Shown: piece by piece, positions 8,903 to 17,443 of the stretch
How positions within the stretch are numbered: the first letter of the stretch is position 1
Layout of the letters: each line of letters starts with the position of its first letter
Assembly: GCA_000702085.1 (NCBI GenBank)
Contig: JNKP01000001.1
Span: 248,001-312,000 of the forward strand
Length of the DNA: 64,000 bases
Origin: Lachnospiraceae bacterium P6A3
GTDB taxonomy: Bacteria; Bacillota; Clostridia; Lachnospirales; Lachnospiraceae
Direction of reading: 5' to 3'
Translations under genes and position numbers: made by a program
Notes under the pieces: model-generated
Told to the model about the DNA's origin: nothing
Database searches by the model: none
What the model saw: only the letters and a program-made list of their open reading frames with translations

Positions 8903-11551
8903 TTATCTGTCAGCGATAGCTGCCTGAGCTGCTGCAAGTCTCGCGATGGGTACGCGGAAAGGTGAGCAGGATACATAGTCAAGTCCGATCTTGTGGCAGA
9001 ACTCAACGGAAGAAGGATCCCCGCCGTGCTCACCGCAAATACCGTAGTGAATGTTCTTGTTAACAGGCTTGGAAAGGCTGATAGCAGTCTTCATAAGGCT
9101 ACCTACACCTACCTGGTCAAGCTTAACGAAGGGGTTAGCCTCGAGAATCTTGCGGTCGAAGTATGCAGGCATGAACTTAGATGCATCGTCTCTTGAGAAG
9201 CCGTAGGTCATCTGAGTAAGGTCGTTGGTACCGAAGCAGAAGAAATCAGCCTCGGAAGCGATCTCGTCAGCGGTAACTGCTGCTCTGGGGATCTCGATCA
9301 TGGTTCCAACCTTGTACTCAAGCTGAGCACCTGCTGCTGCGATCTCTTCGTCAGCGGTCTTAACTACGATGTCCTTAACGTACTTGAGCTCCTTAACTTC
9401 GCAGGTAAGAGGGATCATGATCTCAGGCATAACCTTCCAGCCGGGATGCTTCTTCTGAGTATTGATAGCTGCACGGATAACAGCCTTGGTCTGCATTCTT
9501 GCGATGCCGGGATAAGTAACATCAAGACGGCATCCTCTGTGACCCATCATAGGGTTGATCTCCTTAAGGCCGGAGATGATAGCCTTGATCTGCTGAACGG
9601 TCTTGCCCATTGCGTCTGCAACAGCCTTGATCTCTTCCTCAGTGTTGGGAACGAACTCGTGAAGAGGGGGATCAAGGAATCTGATGGTAACGGGATGTCC
9701 CTCAAGAGCATCGTAGAGATCCTCGAAATCCTGCTGCTGATAAGGAAGGATCTTAGCAAGAGCCTTCTCTCTCTCTTCATCGGTGTCGGAGCAGATCATC
9801 TCACGGAATGCCTCAATACGGCCTTCCTGGAAGAACATGTGCTCGGTACGGCAAAGTCCGATACCTTCTGCGCCAAGCTCGAATGCTCTTCTTGCATCCT
9901 CAGGGTTATCAGCGTTGGTACGAACCTTGAGCTTACGATACTTATCAGCCCAAGCCATAACTCTTCCGAACTCGCCTGCGATGGTAGCATCAACAGTGGG
10001 GATTTCTCCCTCGTATACATTACCGGTAGATCCGTCGATTGAAACCCAGTCTCCCTCTTTGAAGGTCTTTCCGCCGAGAGTGAACTGCTTGTTCTCTTCG
10101 TCCATAACGATGGCGCCGCATCCGGTTACGCAGCACTCACCCATTCCTCTTGCAACAACTGCTGCGTGAGAAGTCATACCGCCACGAACGGTGAGGATTC
10201 CTTCTGCAGCCTTCATTCCCATGATGTCCTCGGGTGAAGTCTCAAGTCTTACGAGAACGACCTTCTCGCCTTTCTCTGCCCATTCAACTGCATCGTCAGC
10301 GTTGAATACAACCTTACCTGCAGCAGCTCCGGGTGATGCTCCCATACCCTTTCCGAGAGGGGTAGCAGCCTTGAGTGCCTTAGCATCGAACTGAGGATGA
10401 AGAAGGGTGTCAAGGTTTCTGGGATCGATCATAGCAACAGCTTCCTGCTCGGTTCTCATGCCCTCATCAACGAGGTCACAAGCGATCTTAAGAGCAGCCT
10501 GTGCGGTTCTCTTTCCGTTTCTGGTCTGAAGCATATAGAGCTTGCCGTGCTCAACGGTGAACTCCATATCCTGCATGTCTCTGTAGTGCTTCTCGAGGGT
10601 AGCGCATACGTCCTTGAACTGCGCGAATGCCTCGGGGAATTTCTCTTCCATCTCGGAGATGTGCATAGGAGTTCTTACACCTGCAACAACGTCCTCGCCC
10701 TGTGCGTTGGTAAGGAACTCACCGAAGAGGCCCTTAGCGCCGGTAGCGGGATCACGGGTGAAAGCAACACCGGTACCACAATCGTCACCCATGTTACCGA
10801 ATGCCATGGACTGAACGTTTACAGCGGTTCCCCATGAATAAGGGATATCGTTGTCGCGGCGGTATACGTTTGCACGGGGGTTATCCCATGAACGGAATAC
10901 AGCCTTGATTGCGCCGTAGAGCTGCTCCTTGGGATCGGTGGGGAAATCCTTGCCGATCTTATTCTTGTACTCAGCCTTGAACTGATTTGCAAGGGACTTG
11001 AGATCGTCAGCATCAAGCTCAACGTCCTGGGTAACACCCTTCTCGTTCTTCATCTTGTCGATGAGCTCTTCGAAATACTTCTTGCCGACTTCCATAACAA
11101 CGTCGGAATACATCTGAATGAATCTTCTGTAGCAGTCCCAAGCCCAACGGGGATTTCCTGACTTGGTAGCGATGGTGTTAACAACGTCCTCATTGAGGCC
11201 GAGGTTAAGGATGGTGTCCATCATACCGGGCATGGAAGCTCTGGCGCCGGAACGAACGGAAACGAGGAGGGGATTCTCCTTGTCACCGAACTTCTTGCCG
11301 GTGATTCCCTCAAGCTTAACGATGTACTCTTCGATCTGGCCCATGATCTCATCATTGATCTCACGACCATCCTCATAGTACTGTGTGCAGGCTTCGGTGG
11401 TGATGGTAAAGCCCTGAGGAACGGGGAAAGACTCGCCTGATCCGTCAAGCTTGATGTTTGACATCTCAGCAAGGTTAGCTCCCTTTCCTCCGAGGAGTTC
11501 ACGCATGTTAGCGTTACCCTCTGTGAACAGATAGACCCATTTCTTACTCAT
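8903..11551 (-). CDS. ppdK: Pyruvate, phosphate dikinase
   Basis: Interconverts pyruvate + ATP + Pi and phosphoenolpyruvate + AMP + PPi in the cytoplasm. In anaerobes with a PPi-type phosphofructokinase it makes glycolysis partly PPi-driven. The 882-residue length is standard. The N-terminal ATP-grasp domain begins LFTEGNANMRELLGGKGANL. The swivelling phosphohistidine domain has GGMTSHAAVVARG with catalytic H462. The C-terminal PEP/pyruvate barrel ends with the catalytic C839 in GICGEHGGDPSSVEF. It is monocistronic with its own terminator. The pfp gene about 4 kb away fits the same PPi economy. Confidence 0.97.
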   Translation of the reverse strand: MSKKWVYLFTEGNANMRELLGGKGANLAEMSNIKLDGSGESFPVPQGFTITTEACTQYYEDGREINDEIMGQIEEYIVKLEGITGKKFGDKENPLLVSVRSGARASMPGMMDTILNLGLNEDVVNTIATKSGNPRWAWDCYRRFIQMYSDVVMEVGKKYFEELIDKMKNEKGVTQDVELDADDLKSLANQFKAEYKNKIGKDFPTDPKEQLYGAIKAVFRSWDNPRANVYRRDNDIPYSWGTAVNVQSMAFGNMGDDCGTGVAFTRDPATGAKGLFGEFLTNAQGEDVVAGVRTPMHISEMEEKFPEAFAQFKDVCATLEKHYRDMQDMEFTVEHGKLYMLQTRNGKRTAQAALKIACDLVDEGMRTEQEAVAMIDPRNLDTLLHPQFDAKALKAATPLGKGMGASPGAAAGKVVFNADDAVEWAEKGEKVVLVRLETSPEDIMGMKAAEGILTVRGGMTSHAAVVARGMGECCVTGCGAIVMDEENKQFTLGGKTFKEGDWVSIDGSTGNVYEGEIPTVDATIAGEFGRVMAWADKYRKLKVRTNADNPEDARRAFELGAEGIGLCRTEHMFFQEGRIEAFREMICSDTDEEREKALAKILPYQQQDFEDLYDALEGHPVTIRFLDPPLHEFVPNTEEEIKAVADAMGKTVQQIKAIISGLKEINPMMGHRGCRLDVTYPGIARMQTKAVIRAAINTQKKHPGWKVMPEIMIPLTCEVKELKYVKDIVVKTADEEIAAAGAQLEYKVGTMIEIPRAAVTADEIASEADFFCFGTNDLTQMTYGFSRDDASKFMPAYFDRKILEANPFVKLDQVGVGSLMKTAISLSKPVNKNIHYGICGEHGGDPSSVEFCHKIGLDYVSCSPFRVPIARLAAAQAAIADR

Positions 11552-11721
11552 GTTCTCTTCTTTCCTTTCTTCTACAAAAAACCTTAAAACTAATGATGCG
11601 TGTCAAATATTTAACCCGTCATCAAAATTTCCAAAAAGACAGCTTACATATTATAACAAAAGACTATTTCTATTGCACCTGTTTTTTTCAGAAAAGCAAA
11701 AAATTATTAAAAAACCGCAAT

Positions 11722-12315
11722 TTACCTATGCCAAAGCTTCTCATCCATGAACCTTGAAAGCCGTGACCTTCCGTCAATATGCACCGTTTTGCCGGCAAGC
11801 TGCATGTATCTGACCAGTTCGTTCCAGCCCCTGTACATATTGTCGTTGAACGACACTTTGGAATTATCACCGTAATATATGACCGCTTTGGAAAATTGCT
11901 CCGTGTGATATCTGGAATGAACGGTGAGTCCCGTTATGACTTCGCACTTATAAACCCGGTCCAGATTGACCGCTTCCTGAAAAATAAAGAAATTCCTGAT
12001 AACAATGCCCCTGCCCGAGATAACGATCTCTTTTCCGGCATTCCAGAATAATAGTACGATCCCGAAAAAGAATGTCAGAACCATAAAAACGGTAAATATA
12101 TATTTGGGAGTGGTATACCCTACCGCTTCAAGAGCATAGAGCATGGGCCAGGCAATATAATAGGCAACGGGAGGGATTATGAGGATAACAACATTTGCGA
12201 TCAGTCTCCAGGGAATGATCCTGACTCTGATCGCCGCATTTTTAATCTCCTCTTCGGCAAAAAAGTACGTATCGCCGTCCGGATGTAAATTATCTCCTCC
12301 CTCAAAACCGTCCAT
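11722..12315 (-). CDS. Two-helix membrane protein with C-terminal PH-like domain
   Basis: The start at 12315 is chosen because the ATG overlaps the stop of the upstream PHP gene (TAATG), which indicates translational coupling; this gives 197 residues. Two membrane segments (about 49-70 and 85-107) precede a soluble ~85-residue domain. The pattern 'KEIVISGRGIVIRNFFIFQEAVNLDRVYKCEV' resembles bacterial PH (bPH) domains. I do not recognise a precise family. It is the last gene of the ABC-F/PHP operon and its role is unknown. Confidence 0.7.
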   Translation of the reverse strand: MDGFEGGDNLHPDGDTYFFAEEEIKNAAIRVRIIPWRLIANVVILIIPPVAYYIAWPMLYALEAVGYTTPKYIFTVFMVLTFFFGIVLLFWNAGKEIVISGRGIVIRNFFIFQEAVNLDRVYKCEVITGLTVHSRYHTEQFSKAVIYYGDNSKVSFNDNMYRGWNELVRYMQLAGKTVHIDGRSRLSRFMDEKLWHR

Positions 12316-13175
12316 TATTTTGCCTTCTCCAGCGTGTACCACACTTCATCGGGAATATTAAGATTGCCGCATCCCGTTCCGAGCTCGATGCCCGGTTTGT
12401 TGCTTCCGTGGAAATCACTTCCCCCTGATATGAGAAGTCCCGTATCCGCGGCCAGATCCCTTACATATCTCTCATCCTCTTCGGAATGAGTGCTGTACAT
12501 GGCTTCAATGCCCACAAGTCCGGCTTCTTTCATCATGGCGATAAGTTCGCGCAATTTCCCGTCTCCGAATTTATAGATCATGGGATGTGCCAGAACAGGG
12601 ATTCCTCCGGCTTCAAGAGTCATCTCTACGGCCTGTACGGGGGTTATCTTTTCCCTGGGAACATAACAGGACGCATCGGGGCCAAGGTATCTTTCGAAAG
12701 CTTCGTGGGTACTCTTAACATATCCGTACTCATAGAGATATTTTGCAAAATGCGCTCTTGTAAGAACACAATCGGGGAACATCTTGCAAAGTCCTTCATA
12801 AGAGATACCGATTCCGATCTCTTTGAGCTTATCCGCCATCTTACGGTTTCTTCCCTCTCTGGAATCAAGAAAAGCATCCAGTCTGGCGACAAATGCGGAA
12901 TTGTTATGATCGATGGAAAGACCTACAACATGCACGTCTCTTCCGTTCCATTCGGTAGAAAACTCTATTCCGGGAATGATCTTCGGCGCTTTTACAGTCG
13001 AAGAAGGGTCCGTGTTTATCGCATGGGCCCTGTCTATCGCTTCCTGAATCCCCTCTATGGTATCGTGATCCGTTATGGCAAGGATGGATAATCCTTTTTC
13101 CGCGGCAAGATCGACGATCTGTGTGGGAGTCAGCGTTCCGTCTGATTTATTTGTATGTGAGTGAAGGTCGATCAA
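12315..13175 (-). CDS. PHP-domain metal-dependent phosphoesterase (RNase AM / YciV-like)
   Basis: 286 residues with the PHP metal motifs: MIDLHSHTNKSDG (H5, H7), ITDHDT (36-41 region), PGIEFS, HVVGL, ARAHFA and LAHPM, and the closing SGGSDFHG. Relatives hydrolyse 3',5'-nucleoside bisphosphates and 5' RNA/DNA ends in the cytoplasm. The start codon is TTG, read from the reverse strand at 13173-13175. It overlaps the ABC-F stop as TTGA, the TTG counterpart of the common ATGA coupling. No ATG fits upstream of the DLHSH motif. Substrate assignment within the family is inferred. Confidence 0.88.
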   Translation of the reverse strand: MIDLHSHTNKSDGTLTPTQIVDLAAEKGLSILAITDHDTIEGIQEAIDRAHAINTDPSSTVKAPKIIPGIEFSTEWNGRDVHVVGLSIDHNNSAFVARLDAFLDSREGRNRKMADKLKEIGIGISYEGLCKMFPDCVLTRAHFAKYLYEYGYVKSTHEAFERYLGPDASCYVPREKITPVQAVEMTLEAGGIPVLAHPMIYKFGDGKLRELIAMMKEAGLVGIEAMYSTHSEEDERYVRDLAADTGLLISGGSDFHGSNKPGIELGTGCGNLNIPDEVWYTLEKAK

Positions 13176-14809
13176 TCTTCGTCGTCTTCCTTATTAGCGG
13201 TAAATACTGTTCTCTTTCTTGCGTTCTCGTCATTAGCAAGATACTCATCGTAAGTAGTCATCTTATCGATGATATTTCCGTCGGGAAGTATCTCGATGAT
13301 CCTGTTTGCTGTAGTCTCGGTGAGCTGGTGGTCTCTGCATGAGAACAGGATAACTCCGGGGAACTTTACCATACCGGTGTTGAGTGCGGTGATGGATTCC
13401 ATGTCGAGATGGTTGGTGGGCTCATCGAAAACAAGACAGTTTGCACCGCTTATCATCATCTTGGAAAGAAGGCATCTTACCTTCTCGCCTCCGGACAGTA
13501 CCTTAACCTTCTTGACACCGTCCTCGCCGGGGAAGAGCATTCTTCCGAGATAGCCTCTTACATAGGTTGCATCCTTAACGGGTGAATAACCGGTAAGCCA
13601 GTCTGAAATGGTAAGGTCGTTGTCAAATTCTCTCGTATAATCTCTGGGGAAATAAGCCTGTGAAGTGGTAACGCCCCATTTGAAGGAACCGCTGTCGGGC
13701 TCAAGGTCTCCGATAAGTATTCTGAAAAGAGCGGTCTTGGCTTTCTCGCATCCGCCTACGAATGCAATCTTGTCACCGTGTCCCATGATGAATGAAACAT
13801 TATCAAGGAGCTTCTCTCCGTTTTCGGAATAGCAGATATTCTCAACGGAAAGCACTTCGTTACCGATCTCTCTTTCGGGCTTAAAGTCGATATAAGGATA
13901 CTTTCTTGATGAAGGCTTGATGGTATCAAGCTCGATCTTTTCAAGGGCTCTCTTTCTTGAGGTAGCCTGCTTGGACTTGGAAGCGTTAGCGGAGAATCTG
14001 GAAATGAATTCCTGCAATTCCTTGATCTTCTCTTCTTTCTTTTTATTAGCTTCCTTCATCTGGCGGATCATGAGCTGTGAAGACTCATACCAGAAATCGT
14101 AGTTACCTGCATAAAGCTGGATCTTGCCATAGTCGATATCCGCAATCTGGGTACAAACCTTATTAAGGAAATATCTGTCGTGGGATACGACGATAACGGT
14201 ATTGTTAAAGTCGATAAGGAACTCTTCAAGCCAGCCGATTGCCTCAAGGTCGAGGTGGTTGGTAGGCTCGTCGAGAAGAAGGATATCGGGATCTCCGAAA
14301 AGTGCCTTGGCAAGGAGAACCTTGACTTTCTTGGAACCGTCAAGATCGGCCATCTGTGCATAGTGGTCTTCGGTTCCGATTCCGAGACCGTTAAGGAGCA
14401 TAGCCGCATTTGACTCTGCTTCATATCCGTTCATCTCCGCAAATTCGGATTCAAGCTCTCCCGCTCTGATTCCGTCTTCATCGGAGAAATCCTCTTTCAT
14501 GTAGATGGCATCTTTTTCCTTCATGATGTCATAAAGGTGCTTGTTGCCCATGATAACGGTATCCATTACGGAATACTCGTCATATTTAAAGTGGTCCTGC
14601 TCAAGGACGGAAAGACGCTCGCCGGGAGTGATTACGATATCTCCCTTGGTGGTATCGAGCTCGCCCGACAGAATCTTAAGGAAGGTGGACTTTCCCGCTC
14701 CGTTTGCACCGATAAGGCCGTAGCAGTTGCCTTCCGTAAACTTAATGTTTACATCCTCAAAAAGGGCCTTTTTTCCAACTCTGTATGTTACGTTTACAGC
14801 TGAGATCAT
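13172..14809 (-). CDS. ABC-F family ribosome-associated ATPase (YbiT-like)
   Basis: A cytoplasmic protein of 545 residues with two ABC domains and no membrane domain, typical of translation-factor or antibiotic-protection ABC-F proteins. NBD1 has Walker A GANGAGKST (34-42), Walker B LLLDEPTNHLD and switch SHDR (209-212). The charged linker at 245-300 corresponds to the P-site tRNA interaction motif. NBD2 has signature LSGGEK (439-444) and DEPTNHLD. Its Walker A reads GGCEKAKTA (Ala for the conserved Gly) and its switch reads SCRDH (Arg for His). The NBD1 signature reads LDGSK instead of LSGGQ. These three deviations belong to the same composite ATP site. It is the first gene of a three-gene coupled operon. 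Confidence 0.92.
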   Translation of the reverse strand: MISAVNVTYRVGKKALFEDVNIKFTEGNCYGLIGANGAGKSTFLKILSGELDTTKGDIVITPGERLSVLEQDHFKYDEYSVMDTVIMGNKHLYDIMKEKDAIYMKEDFSDEDGIRAGELESEFAEMNGYEAESNAAMLLNGLGIGTEDHYAQMADLDGSKKVKVLLAKALFGDPDILLLDEPTNHLDLEAIGWLEEFLIDFNNTVIVVSHDRYFLNKVCTQIADIDYGKIQLYAGNYDFWYESSQLMIRQMKEANKKKEEKIKELQEFISRFSANASKSKQATSRKRALEKIELDTIKPSSRKYPYIDFKPEREIGNEVLSVENICYSENGEKLLDNVSFIMGHGDKIAFVGGCEKAKTALFRILIGDLEPDSGSFKWGVTTSQAYFPRDYTREFDNDLTISDWLTGYSPVKDATYVRGYLGRMLFPGEDGVKKVKVLSGGEKVRCLLSKMMISGANCLVFDEPTNHLDMESITALNTGMVKFPGVILFSCRDHQLTETTANRIIEILPDGNIIDKMTTYDEYLANDENARKRTVFTANKEDDED

Positions 14810-14903
14810 TTTCTTTCTCCATTAAAATAAAACACATATGCCTACAAAACCCTAATATTATAACTGTCGATATTGATTCGCGCAAGGGGATTGGAATACG
14901 GAT

Positions 14904-15215
14904 GGAACAGGGGGACGGTTCTGTCGTTCCACAAATATCTTAAATGCGAGGCATGAATATGCCTGATGTTTTATGCTCATGATCACTTCGTTAAGCTGTT
15001 CTAATGAGCACGTATATATCAATGTTCCATCCGGCGTCGCTCACATTCGACTTCCATGTCTCATGTTCGCTGATTTTTCCGTCCTGGAAAAATCCCGCCT
15101 GAATAATTATGTGCTCATAAGAACAGCTAAACTCGTTCAAATGTCGCATAAAACATCAGGCATATCCACACCTCGCAGCCGGAATATTAGCCGGAACGTC
15201 AGAACCGTCCCCCTG
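14904..15215. repeat. Large structured palindrome, copy 1 (REP/MITE-like or structured RNA)
   Basis: The outer arms are CAGGGGGACGGTTCTGTCGT (from 14909) and its near-perfect reverse complement ending CCGTCCCCCTG at 15214. A second helix joins 14945-15003 to 15119-15176 (shared CATCAGGC/GCCTGATG and AGCTGTTCT/AGAACAGCT). A third pairs ATGAGCAC (15004-15011) with GTGCTCAT (15111-15118). An inner hairpin pairs GATTTTTCC (15072-15080) with GGAAAAATC (15086-15094). The block CATGTCTCATG lies at 15055-15065. Copy 2 has the same layout on the opposite strand. Confidence 0.85.
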
Positions 15216-15490
15216 CCGACTAATCAGAAATGACGTCTGAAAGGCATGGACATATGTATTTTTTCGGGCGATTTTGAACAAGTTTAGCTGTTCTTAGGGA
15301 TGTATCCACGTAAGCACAATTTCACCCGGACGGTGAAATTAGCAGGCATGAGACATGGATGTCGAACGCCTGCGGTGCGGAGTCATCGGAGTATATACAT
15401 CCCTTAGAACAGCTTAACGAAGTGATCATGAGCCCGGAAAAATACATATGTCTATGCCTTCAGACGGGAGAGATATCAATCGGCAGGGGG
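15209..15490. repeat. Large structured palindrome, copy 2, opposite orientation
   Basis: The outer arms are CCCCTGCCGA / TCGGCAGGGG and GGCATGGACATATGTATTTT / its complement at 15427-15457. GGGATGTAT (15297-15305) pairs with ATACATCCC (15395-15403). AATTTCACC (15318-15326) and GGTGAAATT (15332-15340) form a hairpin with loop CGGAC. The block CATGAGACATG lies at 15347-15357. Helices occupy the same places as in copy 1 but with different bases, so pairing rather than sequence is conserved. Confidence 0.85.
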
Positions 15491-15505
15491 GTATTTGACC
15501 GGACA

Positions 15506-15538
15506 TAAAAAGGCCTCCGCATGATGCGGAGGCCTTTG
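15506..15538 (-). terminator. Rho-independent terminator after pfp
   Basis: AAAGGCCTCCGC (15509-15520) pairs with GCGGAGGCCTTT (15526-15537) around ATGAT, and the A-run at 15507-15511 gives U on the minus strand. Confidence 0.92.
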
Positions 15539-15554
15539 AGTGTTTGGTGTGGAA

Positions 15555-16814
15555 TTAAAGGAGTTCCTGGAAGCCCTTGACGTAAAGGTGTCTGGGAATA
15601 CCGTCTACCATGATGGGAGCAACATCACCCTGGATAAGAGGTCTTACATAGGTTACGAACTCGCTGGTAACATATGTGCCTTCCTTGGTGATCCACTCTC
15701 TGGGAACCAGTCTCTCGTCGTTAGCGATCTTGTGAACATCCTTAACCTCGGTACCTGCCTGATAAGGATCGTCGGAAAGTCTCTTGAAGACTACCATCTT
15801 TCCTGAATCGCCTTCGTCAGCTGCCTTCATTGCGGCACCGCCTACCTCGTAAGCTTCGAGGATATCGATTCTGGATGCGCAGTGTGAAGCTGCTCTCTGG
15901 AGAGTTGAAAGCTCAATGGCTCTGGTCTTACATCCGATTTCCTTAGCTACTACGTTAGCAAGATAGGTAGCGGTTCCGGTGAGCTGCTTGTGTCCGAATG
16001 CGTCAACATACTCAACACCGTCGGTCATCTCGGAAACATACTTGCCCTCTGCGGTGCGGATACCTTCGGATACGCACATAACGATGGAAGCTTTGGTCTT
16101 AAGAAGTTCCTTACATTTATCAACGAAAGCCTTAACATCGAAGGGAATCTCGGGAAGATAGATTGCATCGGGTCCGTCGCAGTCCTCGCTCTTGGCAAGA
16201 ACGGAAGCTCCGGTGAGCCATCCTGCGTTACGTCCCATGATCTCAACGATGACAACCTGACCGTGTGCGGTCTCAAGGCTCCAGCCGTCGCGGATGATCT
16301 CTTTTACGGAAGTACCGATATACTTCGCAGCTGAGCCGTAGCCGGGTGTGTGGTCGGTAAGAGCAAGGTCATTATCAATGGTCTTGGGGCATCCGACGAA
16401 ACGGATCTCGGAGCCTGAGATTATAGCGTAATCGGAAAGCTTCTTGATGGTATCCATCGAATCGTTTCCGCCGATGTAGATAAAGCAATCGATTTCAAGT
16501 TCATCGAGCATCTTGAAGATCTTCTCATAAAGCTCCCTGTCCTCATTAATGTTGGGAAGCTTATAACGACAAGAGCCGAGATATGCAGAAGGAGTTCTCT
16601 TTAAAAGTTCGGCATCAAGTCCGGTCTGGATGTGCTCTGAAAGGTCGACATATCTTCCTTCCATGAAGCCCTGAATACCGTGGATCATACCGTAAACCTT
16701 GGCATATCCTCTGTCCTTAGCGGTACGGAACACACCGGCAAGAGAGGAATTGATTGCGGCGGTAGGTCCGCCAGACTGACCGACAATAACATTTCGTTTC
16801 TTAGTTTTACCCAT
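15555..16814 (-). CDS. pfp: PPi-dependent 6-phosphofructokinase
   Basis: Phosphorylates fructose 6-phosphate reversibly with pyrophosphate in glycolysis. The start MGKTKKRN at 16814 is preferred over the ATG two codons upstream, because the AAAGGA site sits only one base from the upstream ATG but seven from this one. The P-loop-like start NVIVGQSGGPTAAINSS and the GGNDSMDT motif are diagnostic: Asp in GGNDS replaces the Gly of ATP-dependent enzymes and selects PPi. KTIDNDL and GRNAGW are also present. At ~419 residues it matches the clostridial PPi-PFK group. It pairs functionally with the PPi-linked ppdK. Confidence 0.95.
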   Translation of the reverse strand: MGKTKKRNVIVGQSGGPTAAINSSLAGVFRTAKDRGYAKVYGMIHGIQGFMEGRYVDLSEHIQTGLDAELLKRTPSAYLGSCRYKLPNINEDRELYEKIFKMLDELEIDCFIYIGGNDSMDTIKKLSDYAIISGSEIRFVGCPKTIDNDLALTDHTPGYGSAAKYIGTSVKEIIRDGWSLETAHGQVVIVEIMGRNAGWLTGASVLAKSEDCDGPDAIYLPEIPFDVKAFVDKCKELLKTKASIVMCVSEGIRTAEGKYVSEMTDGVEYVDAFGHKQLTGTATYLANVVAKEIGCKTRAIELSTLQRAASHCASRIDILEAYEVGGAAMKAADEGDSGKMVVFKRLSDDPYQAGTEVKDVHKIANDERLVPREWITKEGTYVTSEFVTYVRPLIQGDVAPIMVDGIPRHLYVKGFQELL

Positions 16815-16922
16815 TTTCATTTCCTTTCTGCGAACTTGATATTTTTGAGGAAATACACCCCATGTGCAACATTATACAGAATATGACCGCAAAAATCACG
16901 AAATATTCTGAATATTTCTGCA

Positions 16923-16960
16923 CAAAAAAAGAGGGCATTTTCCGTGCGAAAATGCCCTCA
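16923..16960 (-). terminator. Rho-independent terminator after the Q/Y/P-repeat membrane protein
   Basis: GAGGGCATTTTC (16931-16942) pairs with GAAAATGCCCTC (16948-16959), preceded by seven A residues that give the minus-strand U-run. Confidence 0.9.
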
Positions 16961-16985
16961 AAAACTCTGTTTAAATTTATTCGGA

Positions 16986-17342
16986 TCAGAACATGCTTCC
17001 GATAAGGCTTACTCCGGCAAAACCGAGAATAATAGCAATAATAAAAGAGATGATGATAAGGATAAGATAAGATCTTGCAAAGTTCTTAACATTCTTGTTG
17101 GAAGGTGCAAAAGAAAGAACGATTATCATGATAAATCCGATAACGGGAATACAGAAAAGAAGTGTGTACCCGAGGTATCCCCACATTGAGATAGGCTTGT
17201 ACTCATCGGGAATCATGGGTGTCTGATTATAGTTATTGTAAGCAGGCTGCTGGTAGGGCTGTTGCTGGTAAGGCTGCTGCTGATAGGGCTGCTGCTGGTA
17301 AGGCTGCTGATACTGCTGATTGTTCATGTTATTGGAATCCAT
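16986..17342 (-). CDS. Small membrane protein with PYQQQ repeats
   Basis: 118 residues. The N-terminal 40 residues are low-complexity with a PYQQQ unit repeated four times plus shorter QQ/YQ copies, encoded by near-identical 15-base repeats at about 17240-17315. Then come a PDEYKPISMWGYLGY motif, two hydrophobic helices (about 54-75 and 90-112) and a short linker with APSNKNVKNFARSYL. This arrangement (proline/glutamine-rich tail plus two helices) is common among uncharacterised Firmicutes membrane proteins. No function can be given. The repeats make length variation between strains likely. Confidence 0.75.
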   Translation of the reverse strand: MDSNNMNNQQYQQPYQQQPYQQQPYQQQPYQQPAYNNYNQTPMIPDEYKPISMWGYLGYTLLFCIPVIGFIMIIVLSFAPSNKNVKNFARSYLILIIISFIIAIILGFAGVSLIGSMF

Positions 17343-17443
17343 TTTCTTATTCTCCTCTCAAGAATCAAAATCGGGTCACCCCGTTACTGACTATATAATA
17401 ATGCGGTTCTCTAAAGTAAAGCAAATGCCAATATAGGCAAATA

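Larger units (their letters stand above)
14810..15554. other. 745-bp non-coding region holding two large palindromic elements
   Basis: No credible gene is seen. From 14810 to about 14900 the sequence is AT-rich and holds the ppdK-side leader of the ABC-F operon. Two related imperfect palindromes fill 14904-15490, and the pfp terminator occupies 15506-15538. The palindromes are listed separately. Confidence 0.8.

Noticed and set aside
14973-15233. Protein-coding gene in the palindrome region
   Set aside because: The open frame follows the palindrome arms, lacks a ribosome site, has no recognisable protein pattern, and the other strand is equally open.
14904-15490. Retron or group II intron
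   Set aside because: No reverse transcriptase gene is near, and the conserved domain V of group II introns is not seen.
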